Source of the DNA: Bacteroidota bacterium
Lineage (GTDB): Bacteria > Bacteroidota > Bacteroidia > Bacteroidales > UBA12077
DNA length: 64,000 bases
Direction of reading: 5' to 3'
Assembly (NCBI GenBank): GCA_020444275.1
Contig: JAHLLG010000002.1
Location: 62,001-126,000, forward strand
A program made the position numbers and the translations under genes. Positions 1 through 9,251 of this stretch are shown one piece after another (position 1 is the first letter of the stretch; each line of letters starts with the position of its first letter). The notes beneath the pieces were generated by a model. That model was not told the origin of the DNA, did not search any database, and was given only the letters and a program-made list of their open reading frames with translations.

Positions 1-1
1 G

Positions 2-2035
2 GAGATATCAGAGCTAAACGCACAAGCCGATTGGGAAATGCTGTTGTCCGATCGTATTCCGTTAAATGAAGTGGTATTTGAAGAAAAATCAGAATATAAG
101 CGATATATTGTTGGTATACCAATTCGAAATTACGAATTTAAGCTACCCTCGGGAGTGATTGAAGGACAGCAGCTCGAACGATTCTTTGCCGGTTTAATGT
201 GGCCTTTGCCTGAGCAGGAAAGTTATGATAGCTTGCCCATTCCGTTTCATTGTATGGGAGTAGATCTTATTAGTGGTAAAACGATTGAGTTTCAGTCAGG
301 TAATATGGCAGAAAGCATTAGAGCCAGCATGTCTATTCCAAGTATTTTTGCTCCTGAGAGTATAGATACCATGCTTTTTGTAGATGGTGGTGTGTTTCGT
401 AATTTTCCGGTCGATGAGGTTAAAAACATGGGAGCCGATTATGTAATTGGAGTTTATGTTGGTTTTGACGAAAAGGTAACCAAAGAAGATTTATTCTCCT
501 TATCTGATGTGCTTTCCAGAGCTACAGTGTTTTATGGTATTTTTGATTCTAAGAGGCAAATGCAAAAGACAGATCTCCTTATTCAACCCAATTTACATGG
601 GTTAGGAGCTACTGATTTTACCAAAAATAAACGTATCGAAGTTCTTGGTGAGGTATCTGCTCTCGAAATTCAGGATGAGTTATATCGATTAGCCGATAGC
701 TTGAACCTGAAAAAAAGGACGATAAGGAAAATTGATCAGCCTGAAAAAATATTTATCAAAGAGATAAAAGTAATTAATGATCGTCCGTTTGTTGCTGATC
801 GTTTTATCATTAAGCGTTCAAAAATAAAAGAAGGTAGTTATGTTTCAAAGAATGATTTGTTGCAAGCTATGGATAATATTTATGGTACGCAGTACTTTAG
901 AAAAGTAACATATTCATTAGAAAAACTGGAAGATGATACTTTTAGGCTTTATTTCAAAGTAAAAGAGAGTACACGAGCGTTTTTAAATTTTGCAGCACAC
1001 TACGATAATCAATACGGACCTGGTATTATTACTAATCTTACCTTACGAAATTATTTAACCACAGAATCGAGGGCAACGGTTACGTTAAATATAGCAGAAA
1101 ACCCGGGAGCAAGAGTCGATATCAATAAATACTGGGGAAAAAACCAGCGTATCATGGATAATATTTTTCTTAATTGGAATCAAAATGAGAATGGATTATT
1201 CGAAAATGCTATGGAGATGGGAACTTATCGTTTTTCTTACCTGAATATGGGTATTGGAACTAAATATTCAATTAGCTATAATCAACAAATTGGTGTATTA
1301 GGATTTTATGAGATAAATAAATTATACCCTCAGGATAACCTGAGAAATTATTTTAATGTTCCATCATTTGAAAATTATGGATATGATGGATTTGCATATG
1401 AGTTATTTTATAAAGTGAATACAACCGATGATAATTTCTTTCCTACCAGAGGGATCAACTTGAATGCTGCATACAAATATAATTTTGAACCTTCAGTTAA
1501 GATAAAAGTCGATAATACAGATAAAGTAACTCTATTGCAAAATGGATTATTTACCGAATCGGTAACTGACTATTATTCAGCAAATTTTGACTTCGATGTG
1601 TACGCAAATATTTATAAAAAGGTTATTTTCAATATTGGTATTTCGGCAGGAATAACATCAGATGCTTCTCCTGAGTTAAGTAATTATGTTTTAGGTGGAT
1701 ATGATGACAAGAGTCGACGCATAAGTTTTGTGCCATTCGCAGGATTAAATATAGCGGAAGCTATTGTACCTAATTATGGACTTGTACAAGCTTCATTTGA
1801 TTTTCAAATAGTCCCGCGTGTGTATATCTCATCACGAGCAAATATAGGATTTTATACAGAGTCTGTTGATGATTACCTGGATTACATAAAATACAGTCCG
1901 CTAGATGCTTATATCAAAGGATTTTGTTTGGGAATAAGAGTCAATACGGTTGCAGGGCCAATTAATATTATGTATGGCGATAATGATGTGGATGGCCAAA
2001 TACGTTGGTATGTAAGTATAGGATATCCATTTTAA
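2..2035 (+). CDS. Patatin-like phospholipase fused to an Omp85-type outer membrane barrel, 5' end missing
   Basis: The reading frame is already open at base 2, so the gene begins left of the window; the first ATG visible (38) is internal. The visible part starts late in the patatin domain: the catalytic Asp motif DGG lies in LFVDGGVFRNFPVDE, about 125 residues in, while the GxSxG serine motif must lie upstream. A POTRA-like segment (FIKEIKVINDRPF onward, about residue 250) follows, then a long beta-rich barrel that ends with an aromatic residue (WYVSIGYPF), the usual signal for outer membrane assembly. Patatin-Omp85 fusions are common in Bacteroidota and are thought to be lipases tethered to or exported by their own barrel. 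The substrate is unknown. Confidence 0.85.
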   Translation, partial: EISELNAQADWEMLLSDRIPLNEVVFEEKSEYKRYIVGIPIRNYEFKLPSGVIEGQQLERFFAGLMWPLPEQESYDSLPIPFHCMGVDLISGKTIEFQSGNMAESIRASMSIPSIFAPESIDTMLFVDGGVFRNFPVDEVKNMGADYVIGVYVGFDEKVTKEDLFSLSDVLSRATVFYGIFDSKRQMQKTDLLIQPNLHGLGATDFTKNKRIEVLGEVSALEIQDELYRLADSLNLKKRTIRKIDQPEKIFIKEIKVINDRPFVADRFIIKRSKIKEGSYVSKNDLLQAMDNIYGTQYFRKVTYSLEKLEDDTFRLYFKVKESTRAFLNFAAHYDNQYGPGIITNLTLRNYLTTESRATVTLNIAENPGARVDINKYWGKNQRIMDNIFLNWNQNENGLFENAMEMGTYRFSYLNMGIGTKYSISYNQQIGVLGFYEINKLYPQDNLRNYFNVPSFENYGYDGFAYELFYKVNTTDDNFFPTRGINLNAAYKYNFEPSVKIKVDNTDKVTLLQNGLFTESVTDYYSANFDFDVYANIYKKVIFNIGISAGITSDASPELSNYVLGGYDDKSRRISFVPFAGLNIAEAIVPNYGLVQASFDFQIVPRVYISSRANIGFYTESVDDYLDYIKYSPLDAYIKGFCLGIRVNTVAGPINIMYGDNDVDGQIRWYVSIGYPF

Positions 2036-2111
2036 ATAGTGTCTAATATCGTACGTAGTTGTTTCAAATTCGAACAAAATTATCTACTTACGTGGTGAGG
2101 TGTTTTTTGCT

Positions 2112-2135
2112 TATTCGTTAGTTTCTAAACGAATA
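2112..2135 (+). other. Imperfect hairpin after the patatin gene
   Basis: TATTCGTTAG and CTAAACGAATA form a 10-bp stem with one bulged A and a three-base loop. There is no T tract after it, so it is at best a weak transcription terminator or an mRNA 3' end structure for the gene before it. Confidence 0.3.
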
Positions 2136-2210
2136 GAATTGCTGGAATAATTATTGCTATGTGGATTGTATTATAATGAATACTAATAAACTATTAAACC
2201 CTTAATAATC

Positions 2211-3932
2211 ATGTTTAAACAAAAAACAAAATTATTTGCTGTTCTGTTAGGTGTATTAGTAATTAGCACTGCAGCTATAGCTCAATCTGAAATAAGTATT
2301 GGTAGAATTGCACCGGGAGAAATTGATTTTGCTGGATTTGAATTAGCTAAAGATGGAAAGATTCATATAGAAGGAACAGGAGCTTCGTTCGAAAAGTGGG
2401 GAAATAACCTGGTGTTTTATGGATGGATTGTAAATAGCAAATCAAGAGAAGTGGTATGGAACCTTTTAGACGAATATGATCGAGAATACTTTCATGGCGA
2501 AGGATCATTTGATTTTTCAGCCGACCTGAATCTTAAAAAAGGTTCGTATGAAATATATTATACAGCCATGTTTGATCGATCAGGATATACTTATTATAAA
2601 AATGATTTTGCCGACCTGGTGCAAGAGGTGATTAGAGCTATTGTCGAAGAAGATGATTATCCCTATTATAAAAGAGAAAAATATTTTCTTACCATGAGTT
2701 CGGATGATTCGGACTTTAAAGTTAATGATGGAAAAGAGCATGTCAATAAGTTGGCAGAGCAGGCTATTGCTTCGTTTGTGCGAACCGGCGATCATGAAAC
2801 GAAAAGTAAATCATTTGTTTTGAAAGAAGAAACTACAATTAATATTTACAGTTTGGGAGAAAGAGATGGAAGAGAATTTTATGATTTTGCCCGAATTTAC
2901 AATTTAAAAACCCGCGAAAAAGTTTGGCCTAATAATTCAACCGATTTTGATTTAGCAGGTGGAGGAAGAAAAAACTTTACTGTATTTCAGGAAATAACGC
3001 TCCCTGCCGGAGATTATGAAGTAAAATATATAACCGACGGTTCGCATTCGTTTGATCGATGGAATGTAATGCCACCGAATGATCCTCAGTTTTGGGGTAT
3101 TACCGTTTGGTGCGATAGAAAAGATATGAAGAATGTCTCGGAAAACGTTTCGGTATATGAACCTGTAGTTGATTTAACTAAAATTCGTGATCGTGAATAT
3201 GTTTCAAAAGGGTTTGAATTGATTAAACCAATGGATATTCGGGTGATTTGCCTCGGTGAAATTGCTGGAGGCGATCCTGACGATTATGGTTGGATTATGG
3301 ATGCGAAAACTCGTGAAACAGTTTGGAAATTTTCGAAAACAAAATCGGAATATGCTGGTGGCGACGAAAAAAACAGAATGGTTAATGAAGTAATTTCCTT
3401 ACCAAAGGGTAAATATATAGCCTATTACACATCAGACGGTTCACATTCTTATCGCGACTGGAATGCTGCACCTCCATACGATCAGGATTTATGGGGATTA
3501 AGCTTGTGGACTATACATGATAATGATCAATCCAACATAAAAATATTTGATGAAGAAGAGCTTAGCAATGAAAATGTTATTGTTCAGATAACCCGTGTAC
3601 GAGATAATGAAAAGGAGTATAAAAACTTTGCAATAGATAAGGAAATGAAAGTACGGGTGTATGCTATTGGCGAAGGAGACGACGGATACATGTACGATAC
3701 GGGTTGGATAAAGAATATGGATACCGGTAAAATTGTTTGGGAAATGACCTATCGAACTTCTGAGCATGCTGGTGGAGCGCATAAAAACCGAATGTTTAAT
3801 AATTTTATACTGTTGGAAAAAGGAAATTACAGAGTGTATTATGAAAGTGATGGCTCTCACTCATACAGAGATTGGAACGATGATCCACCGATTGATCAAG
3901 CGAATTACGGTATTAAGATTATAAAGGAATAA
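2211..3932 (+). CDS. Secreted protein built of repeated DGSHS-W domains, function unknown
   Basis: I do not recognise a characterised family. Residues 1-25 are a clear signal peptide ending in AIAQ. The rest is beta-rich and made of about four copies of a roughly 115-residue unit. Three copies carry the signature GxYxxxYxxDGSHSxxxWNxxPPxDxxxxG (near residues 265-300, 400-435 and 530-565); the first unit (about 30-125) has kept the GSYEIYYT part but lost DGSHS. Each unit also has a WxxxxxSEYAGG-like strand. The repeats suggest a chain of carbohydrate- or surface-binding beta-sandwiches, which is inference. The gene stands alone and is followed by a strong terminator. Confidence 0.8.
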   Translation: MFKQKTKLFAVLLGVLVISTAAIAQSEISIGRIAPGEIDFAGFELAKDGKIHIEGTGASFEKWGNNLVFYGWIVNSKSREVVWNLLDEYDREYFHGEGSFDFSADLNLKKGSYEIYYTAMFDRSGYTYYKNDFADLVQEVIRAIVEEDDYPYYKREKYFLTMSSDDSDFKVNDGKEHVNKLAEQAIASFVRTGDHETKSKSFVLKEETTINIYSLGERDGREFYDFARIYNLKTREKVWPNNSTDFDLAGGGRKNFTVFQEITLPAGDYEVKYITDGSHSFDRWNVMPPNDPQFWGITVWCDRKDMKNVSENVSVYEPVVDLTKIRDREYVSKGFELIKPMDIRVICLGEIAGGDPDDYGWIMDAKTRETVWKFSKTKSEYAGGDEKNRMVNEVISLPKGKYIAYYTSDGSHSYRDWNAAPPYDQDLWGLSLWTIHDNDQSNIKIFDEEELSNENVIVQITRVRDNEKEYKNFAIDKEMKVRVYAIGEGDDGYMYDTGWIKNMDTGKIVWEMTYRTSEHAGGAHKNRMFNNFILLEKGNYRVYYESDGSHSYRDWNDDPPIDQANYGIKIIKE

Positions 3933-3952
3933 CTAAACACTTAGGTTAATTT

Positions 3953-3985
3953 AAAAGCTGTTCAATTTTTGAGCAGCTTTTTTAT
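3953..3985 (+). terminator. Intrinsic terminator of the repeat-protein gene
   Basis: A 13-bp stem (AAAAGCTGTTCAA paired with TTGAGCAGCTTTT, one G-U pair) is followed by a run of T. It lies 20 bases after the stop of the preceding gene. Confidence 0.9.
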
Positions 3986-4008
3986 TTTTAGACTAAAATG
4001 TAAAAATG

Positions 4009-4038
4009 TTTGAATTTAATTAAATCGTGCTATTTTTG
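4009..4038 (+). promoter_or_regulatory. Bacteroidota-type promoter for the deacetylase-family gene
   Basis: TTTG at 4009-4012 and TATTTTTG at 4031-4038 are separated by 18 bases. This fits the known Bacteroidota sigma-ABfr consensus (TTTG, about 19 bases, TAnnTTTG). The ATG follows 31 bases after the second element. Confidence 0.7.
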
Positions 4039-4069
4039 TTCCATACCGAATCGAATGAGAGATTGATTT

Positions 4070-4972
4070 ATGATTTACATTGCATTTTCACCTTATTACC
4101 ACCATCCTTTACCTGAAGGGCATAGGTTTCCAATGGATAAATACACAAAAATACGACAACAGTTAATAAGGGAAGGAACATTTAGTAAACAAAACTTTTT
4201 TGAGCCCAAACTTACCGGAGATGATTTTATATCTCTTGTACATTCCAACGAATATATTCAAAAACTGAACTCAAAAAAATTAACAAAGAAAGAGGAGCGA
4301 AGAATAGGATTTCCTTTAAGTGAAGGTTTGGTAAAACGCGAAAAATTAATCTGTATCGGAAATACACAGGCTGCCTTGTTGGCTTTGGAAAATGGCGTTT
4401 CGTTCAATGTTGCAGGTGGCACACATCATGCACATCGCGATTTTGGTGAAGGATACTGTTTATTTAACGATATTGCTGTTGCAGCGCAATATTTATTAAA
4501 TCATCAAGAAGCAAAAAAAATATTGGTTGTCGATTTAGATGTTCACCAGGGAAATGGAACAGCTAGTATTTTTGCCAATGAAGACAAGGTGTTTACGTTT
4601 AGCATGCATTGCGAAAATAATTTTCCGTTACGTAAATCAAAATCCGATCTGGATATTCCTTTGGATCACATGACCAACGATGAAGAATATCTCACACATT
4701 TAACCAATGAATTACCAAAGTTAATTGAAACGGTTAAACCAGATTTTATTTTTTATCAGTCGGGTGTAGATATCTTAACCAATGATAAACTGGGATTACT
4801 CAATGTAACCAAAGATGGATGTGCCAAACGAGATCGATTTGTTTTAGAAACAGCAATAAAACATGGTATTCCGTTAACAGCCTCAATGGGTGGTGGGTAT
4901 GCCGATAATATTGACGATATTGTTGATGCGCATTGCAATACCTATCGTATAGCCAAGGAGTTGTATTCATAA
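4070..4972 (+). CDS. Histone deacetylase family (AcuC-like) zinc hydrolase
   Basis: The 300-residue protein has the arginase/deacetylase fold signatures: GGTHHAHRDFGEGYCLFND, containing the tandem catalytic histidines and the glycine-rich loop, then VVDLDVHQGNGTA with the Asp and His zinc ligands, QSGVDILTNDKLG with the third acidic ligand, and SMGGGYADN near the C-terminus. Bacterial members deacetylate acetylated proteins or small amines such as acetylpolyamines; AcuC removes acetyl groups from acetyl-CoA synthetase. The substrate here cannot be told from sequence. It has its own promoter just upstream and the next gene starts 16 bases after its stop, so the two are probably co-transcribed. 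Confidence 0.85.
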   Translation: MIYIAFSPYYHHPLPEGHRFPMDKYTKIRQQLIREGTFSKQNFFEPKLTGDDFISLVHSNEYIQKLNSKKLTKKEERRIGFPLSEGLVKREKLICIGNTQAALLALENGVSFNVAGGTHHAHRDFGEGYCLFNDIAVAAQYLLNHQEAKKILVVDLDVHQGNGTASIFANEDKVFTFSMHCENNFPLRKSKSDLDIPLDHMTNDEEYLTHLTNELPKLIETVKPDFIFYQSGVDILTNDKLGLLNVTKDGCAKRDRFVLETAIKHGIPLTASMGGGYADNIDDIVDAHCNTYRIAKELYS

Positions 4973-4988
4973 ATAATTATCTGAAATC

Positions 4989-5348
4989 ATGAAAGTCGAG
5001 AAACAGCAAACCGGAGGAATCATATTTTTTCAAACGAAAAAAATAGATGAGTTAGCAGATTTTTATATTAATCAGGTTGGTTGTAAACTGTGGCTGGATC
5101 AGGGAGGGTGTCAGATATTTCAGTTTGAAAATATGTTGTTTGGATTTTGCCAGCGAGATCAAGTTGATGATAAGGGAATGATTACCTTCTACTATTCATC
5201 GCGTGATGCGGTGGATATAATGTATCAAAAGTTTAAAACTATTGCTGTTGATAAACCCAAAGATAATCCTGATTATAGGATCTATCATTTCTTTGCTAAA
5301 GATCCTGACGGAAGAAATATTGAGTTTCAATACTTTTGGGATAATTAG
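4989..5348 (+). CDS. VOC (glyoxalase/bleomycin-resistance fold) family protein
   Basis: A 119-residue single-module protein. The strand GGIIFFQTKKIDELADFY opens a beta-alpha-beta-beta-beta unit and the C-terminal FAKDPDGRNIEFQYF is the classic last strand of VOC domains with its metal-ligand glutamate. Such proteins are small metal-dependent isomerases, dioxygenases or binding proteins and usually dimerise. Nothing in the sequence tells the substrate. It follows the deacetylase-family gene by 16 bases and converges with the leftward membrane-protein gene, the two stops being only 13 bases apart. Confidence 0.75.
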   Translation: MKVEKQQTGGIIFFQTKKIDELADFYINQVGCKLWLDQGGCQIFQFENMLFGFCQRDQVDDKGMITFYYSSRDAVDIMYQKFKTIAVDKPKDNPDYRIYHFFAKDPDGRNIEFQYFWDN

Positions 5349-5361
5349 GTTGTAACTGCAC

Positions 5362-6153
5362 TTATATGAGCTTCTTTACCAATGGATATAAAAATGTGAT
5401 CCACATTGCTGAAAGTGAATAAGAAATTAGAGTTCCCCAAAGTATACCAAGACTAGGGTAAGTTATATAAACTGCAATAATATAAACTACTGTATTGGAT
5501 AGTGAGAGTGCCAGAATTTTTCCTGTCCCTTGAGCAAATTTTTTTCCTTGATTTACAGTAAGTATAACCATAGTTGATAAAAGCATGGCTGGAAAGGTAG
5601 CAAATATTCCCACAAAATACGGAGTGCTGAATCTGGAGATAACAACAACTCCGGCAACGATGCTACCTGAAAACAAGATGCGACTAACAAATTGAGAGAA
5701 ATTCAGTCTTCGTTTGTTGTTTTTAACGCTGGGAGTTTTTAATATTTTCTCCAGAAATAATGCTGACAAAAATATGGTAACCAATGAAATTATAATGTTG
5801 ATGTAAAAATTATCCAGGTTGAGTCTTGATGATAAAAAAGCAGATAAGAGCCAGAATAGCAGAGAAAAAATTATGGCAATTAACAAACTGAATTTCAGAA
5901 ACAGAATAAATACAACTAAAAATAAGGTGCAGATAGAAATTCCTAAAGGTATTGATATTGCCGCATTAGAAACGTAAGAAACATCATTAACAAGGGCAAT
6001 AAAAATTAAACTAACCAAGATGTTGGAAGGTAAGTTTGAAATTAAACCTCCAATTTTACTTCCCATTCTTTCTGCAATCATTGTAGATAATGCTATCCAG
6101 GATCCTGCAATTACAAATGAAGAAACAACTTTTAGAAGAAAAATAGAATCCAT
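5362..6153 (-). CDS. Integral membrane protein with two similar halves, last gene of the sensory-hydrogenase operon
   Basis: 263 residues, nearly all hydrophobic, with about eight predicted membrane segments. The protein appears to be an internal duplication: GGLISNLPSNILVSLIFI (about residue 36-53) matches VGIFATFPAMLLSTMVIL (about 178-195), both with a glycine before and a proline inside the segment. I do not recognise a characterised family. Its ATG lies 9 bases after the end of the phosphatase gene, so it is probably translated from the same leftward transcript as the ferredoxin, sensory hydrogenase and phosphatase. A transport role is possible but unproven. Confidence 0.7.
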   Translation of the reverse strand: MDSIFLLKVVSSFVIAGSWIALSTMIAERMGSKIGGLISNLPSNILVSLIFIALVNDVSYVSNAAISIPLGISICTLFLVVFILFLKFSLLIAIIFSLLFWLLSAFLSSRLNLDNFYINIIISLVTIFLSALFLEKILKTPSVKNNKRRLNFSQFVSRILFSGSIVAGVVVISRFSTPYFVGIFATFPAMLLSTMVILTVNQGKKFAQGTGKILALSLSNTVVYIIAVYITYPSLGILWGTLISYSLSAMWITFLYPLVKKLI

Positions 6154-6162
6154 CTATTTGGT

Positions 6163-7347
6163 TTAAATAAACTTCATACTTACCTCTTTCAAGAACTTAT
6201 CTTCCAAAGTCTCCGCAATACGCCGAACAACAGTGCGTCTTATTTCAAGTTCTACAGGTAAGTTAGGATCTTGATGGGCTATATTAACTCGTGTCCCAAT
6301 TACAAACTGAATTTCATCGCTCTCTTTTAGCAGTTTTACGATCTGGTCGGCAGGACCTTTTCCAAGAATGTAATTGTTATTATACACTTTTAATATTTTT
6401 GCAACTTTGCTTAATGTAAGAATCCCTTCTGTTACAAGGTCAATACCTTCCATGTAAGCAACAGGAGGCAGATCCGGATCGTGGAATTCAAAGCTATCTT
6501 CAATTTCCAGTTTTAGTTCTCGAGAGATAATATCGGCAGTTGTGGCGCCGGAAAGTATCTTTTTCCCGTTAAAATTTTTAACAACATCGGCTAATTTTTT
6601 ATCGTTTTCTTCTTCGTAAGGAGGGCCTGTGCAAATCAATAATTTTCGGGGTTCTCTGAAATAAATTGCCGCACAGCTGGTGTCATCTTTAGCAATATAA
6701 CCATCGTTCTGAAAAGCCATATTTACAACTTTAACAGCCAGTTTGTTTGCCGACATATCCGGATTGTTTGTAATTAACCGTTGTACAAAACTTTCCAGGT
6801 TATCATGTCCCCAGCCAAAAGGGTATTTATCACTTCCCATTCCCGATTGGGTAATTCCATCGCTGCAGAAAATAATACGATCTTCTTTTTGTGCTTGAAA
6901 TGTACAGTTCTTTAGTACTTTGCCCGCATTTTTTTCACTTTCAAGCATTATACATTGCCACCCGGGATTAAATGGTTTACTATCTCGAACTATTATAGTT
7001 TCAGGATTATCGTATTCTAAAATTGTTGTTTTACCATCTTCTTCAATATCAATAATGGTAAATGTTGAATAGCTTATCTGACGTTTACTACAAACAGGCA
7101 GGGTGTTCATAATTATTTCGGCAATCCGGTTAACATCTTTATGCTCTTTTGTAAAATTAAGGGCCATGGTAGATGTTAAGGTGGCCAGCATGTTTGCTTT
7201 TACACCGTGCCCCATACCGTCGGACAGAACAATAATAGTTCGTTCTTCAGTTTTAATGCGCTCTGTTAGAAAAACATCACCACAAATTCGTTCACCATCC
7301 TGGTTTTTCTGAATACAATCAACTTCTATATAAAATTTGTTGTCCAC
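6163..7347 (-). CDS. SpoIIE/PP2C-type serine phosphatase of the sensory-hydrogenase operon
   Basis: The first 215 residues are a SpoIIE-like PP2C phosphatase: ICGDVF and VLSDGMGHG give the first metal-binding Asp motifs, IIFCSDGITQSG the second, and DDTSCAAI the last. The C-terminal 170 residues form a separate domain (LLICTGPPY, then ILSGATTADIISREL), seen in phosphatases next to sensory hydrogenases. The start is GTG, because no ATG fits and the preceding gene ends 10 bases upstream. In anaerobes, PAS-type group C [FeFe]-hydrogenases are often paired with such a phosphatase, so it is likely the output of the neighbouring sensor, acting on an unknown Ser/Thr phosphoprotein in the cytoplasm. 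Confidence 0.85.
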   Translation of the reverse strand: MDNKFYIEVDCIQKNQDGERICGDVFLTERIKTEERTIIVLSDGMGHGVKANMLATLTSTMALNFTKEHKDVNRIAEIIMNTLPVCSKRQISYSTFTIIDIEEDGKTTILEYDNPETIIVRDSKPFNPGWQCIMLESEKNAGKVLKNCTFQAQKEDRIIFCSDGITQSGMGSDKYPFGWGHDNLESFVQRLITNNPDMSANKLAVKVVNMAFQNDGYIAKDDTSCAAIYFREPRKLLICTGPPYEEENDKKLADVVKNFNGKKILSGATTADIISRELKLEIEDSFEFHDPDLPPVAYMEGIDLVTEGILTLSKVAKILKVYNNNYILGKGPADQIVKLLKESDEIQFVIGTRVNIAHQDPNLPVELEIRRTVVRRIAETLEDKFLKEVSMKFI

Positions 7348-7357
7348 TTAATTTAAT

Positions 7358-9220
7358 CTATTTTTCTTTTTTACTCATTTTGTAAAGTTCCATGATGGAA
7401 TTCAGCATCTGTTCTGTTTCTGAAGCACCCTCGCCCAATAAGAAACCGATTTTTTGTACCATGGATAAATTTTTATCAATTACTTCGGTTACTCGCTTAA
7501 TTACCTCTTCTTTACGTACTTCTGGCGAATACATATCTCTAAATACCGCTCCAACAATTTTATTCTTACGAATGGTAAATACCGATAAGTTGAATAAATT
7601 ATTTTCGATATGGATATCTCTGTTTAAAATACTTTCTCCTGTTGAGAAGACATGTGAGAACATGTTATAAATATTGAATGGCAGCAACGTTTTCAGATCT
7701 GCACCAATTAAACCCGGAATAACTTCATCAATTGATTTTGCTTCTTCACCAAGCATTTCGATAAAGCTGTTATTCGAATGCACAATTTTCAGGTCCTGAT
7801 TAATAATAACTACACCCGAAGGTAGCTTTTGTAACATCCTGCCAATAGTTTCTGACGCTTCTTTTGCAGATTGTTTTTCTTTTTGTGCAATCTTTTCTGA
7901 TTCTTGCAATGCTTGTTGTGTTTGAGCCAGTTTTTCGTTGGTAGATTTTAATGCTTTAATATAATCATGTCGGTTTCTTAACGAAAATGTTAAACACATA
8001 TCCACTTTAGCTAACCCTTTAGCCACCGCAATGGCAAAATCTCTACAGGTATTGTAGCCACAGGCATTACATCCTAAATCAGGATTTTTACCCTCTTTTC
8101 CGATAGCTTTTAAAATCTCATTAATTCGCTCTTCAGAAGGCATTTCAATGCGCTGATTATCACTTTTAAAGGTTCTGGTATAGTCAAGGTTCCAATATTT
8201 CTCAACCTCTTTTTCCCATTTTTTCTTATCAAAATTTTTTAGACGCTTGTTGGCGTAATTTGTAACTCTGGTTCTTCGGATAAATTTTTCACCTCCTGAT
8301 GTTGTTCCAGGCCCCATTAAACAACCTTCACAGTAATAAAGATTGAAGTGTTTCTTAATGGTATCAATATCTTTTGTAAACTGTCGGGTTGCATTGAGCA
8401 TATTCATTTTACCCTCGGCACTAATTACATTGCCGGTAAGTAAATCTTCATTTATATCAGCAGCTTGTAATAAACCATTTACAATTGGAAATAATGAACC
8501 TTTGTAACCTATAGGGGCATCAAATTCGGCAAATTCCAGCTTGCTCTCTTTAATTTTAAATTCATCAAATAACTTTCTTAATTCATGAAATGTTAACACG
8601 GAATCAATTCTTCCATCACCATCAAATAGGTTAGCCTCATCTTTACTGTCAATGCAAGGTCCTATGTAAACGACTTTAATATCATCGCCATAAAGCTTTC
8701 GCACTATCTTTGCTGTTGCTACCATGGGTGAAACAAGAGGAGCAAGATTGTCAATTATTTCCGGTTGAAATTTTTCAATATGAGAAACAACTACCGGGCA
8801 TGCACTGGTTATATAATACTTGCCCTTAAAATTTTTGAATAGTTCGGCATATTTTAATGCAATAATATCTGCACCAAATGATACTTCGTTCACATAATCG
8901 AAACCCAGTTGTTTGATCATCTGAACGAATTTTCGATAATCTGTAATATCGTGAAATTCACCCGAAATACTTGGTGCTACTATGGCTATCTTTTTTTCTT
9001 TTGCTTTAAGAAGCTCTTTAGTTTGGGGTGTCGAATCACGGTACACAATTGCATTTTCCGGACATACCGAGGTACAACTGCCGCAACCAATACATCGATC
9101 AGGGATTATACGTGCATAGTCCCGGTTGGCTTTTACCTCTATAGCATTAACGGGACAAACCCTAACGCATGAATAACTTAAATTACATTTATCTTCTAAA
9201 ATTTCAACAATCGGTTTCAT
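7358..9220 (-). CDS. hydS: Sensory (group C-like) [FeFe]-hydrogenase with C-terminal PAS domain
   Basis: Domains in order from ATG 9220: two [4Fe-4S] motifs (Cys12-Cys54), hydrogenase H-cluster domain (about 75-310), a four-Cys Fe-S domain CNACGYNTC...C (384-409), a coiled linker, and a PAS domain (about 455-590). The H-cluster loops are of the non-catalytic type: TSACP (Cys141) in place of TSCCPGW, IGPC (Cys189) and YYCEGCLMGPG (Cys297, Cys300). The proton-transfer Cys next to the first ligand is Ala140. This fits published HydS sensors, which are thought to sense H2 or redox state. A TTG at 9235 is possible but ATG is preferred. It lies between a [2Fe-2S] ferredoxin and a phosphatase gene. 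Confidence 0.88.
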   Translation of the reverse strand: MKPIVEILEDKCNLSYSCVRVCPVNAIEVKANRDYARIIPDRCIGCGSCTSVCPENAIVYRDSTPQTKELLKAKEKKIAIVAPSISGEFHDITDYRKFVQMIKQLGFDYVNEVSFGADIIALKYAELFKNFKGKYYITSACPVVVSHIEKFQPEIIDNLAPLVSPMVATAKIVRKLYGDDIKVVYIGPCIDSKDEANLFDGDGRIDSVLTFHELRKLFDEFKIKESKLEFAEFDAPIGYKGSLFPIVNGLLQAADINEDLLTGNVISAEGKMNMLNATRQFTKDIDTIKKHFNLYYCEGCLMGPGTTSGGEKFIRRTRVTNYANKRLKNFDKKKWEKEVEKYWNLDYTRTFKSDNQRIEMPSEERINEILKAIGKEGKNPDLGCNACGYNTCRDFAIAVAKGLAKVDMCLTFSLRNRHDYIKALKSTNEKLAQTQQALQESEKIAQKEKQSAKEASETIGRMLQKLPSGVVIINQDLKIVHSNNSFIEMLGEEAKSIDEVIPGLIGADLKTLLPFNIYNMFSHVFSTGESILNRDIHIENNLFNLSVFTIRKNKIVGAVFRDMYSPEVRKEEVIKRVTEVIDKNLSMVQKIGFLLGEGASETEQMLNSIMELYKMSKKEK

Positions 9221-9251
9221 AAATCTAGATTTCAAATCAAATTCCTGGCTT

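Noticed and set aside
3498-3860. Antisense ORFs opposite the repeat protein and opposite many other genes
   Set aside because: They have no family features or ribosome sites and arise from the low stop density opposite repeated coding sequence.
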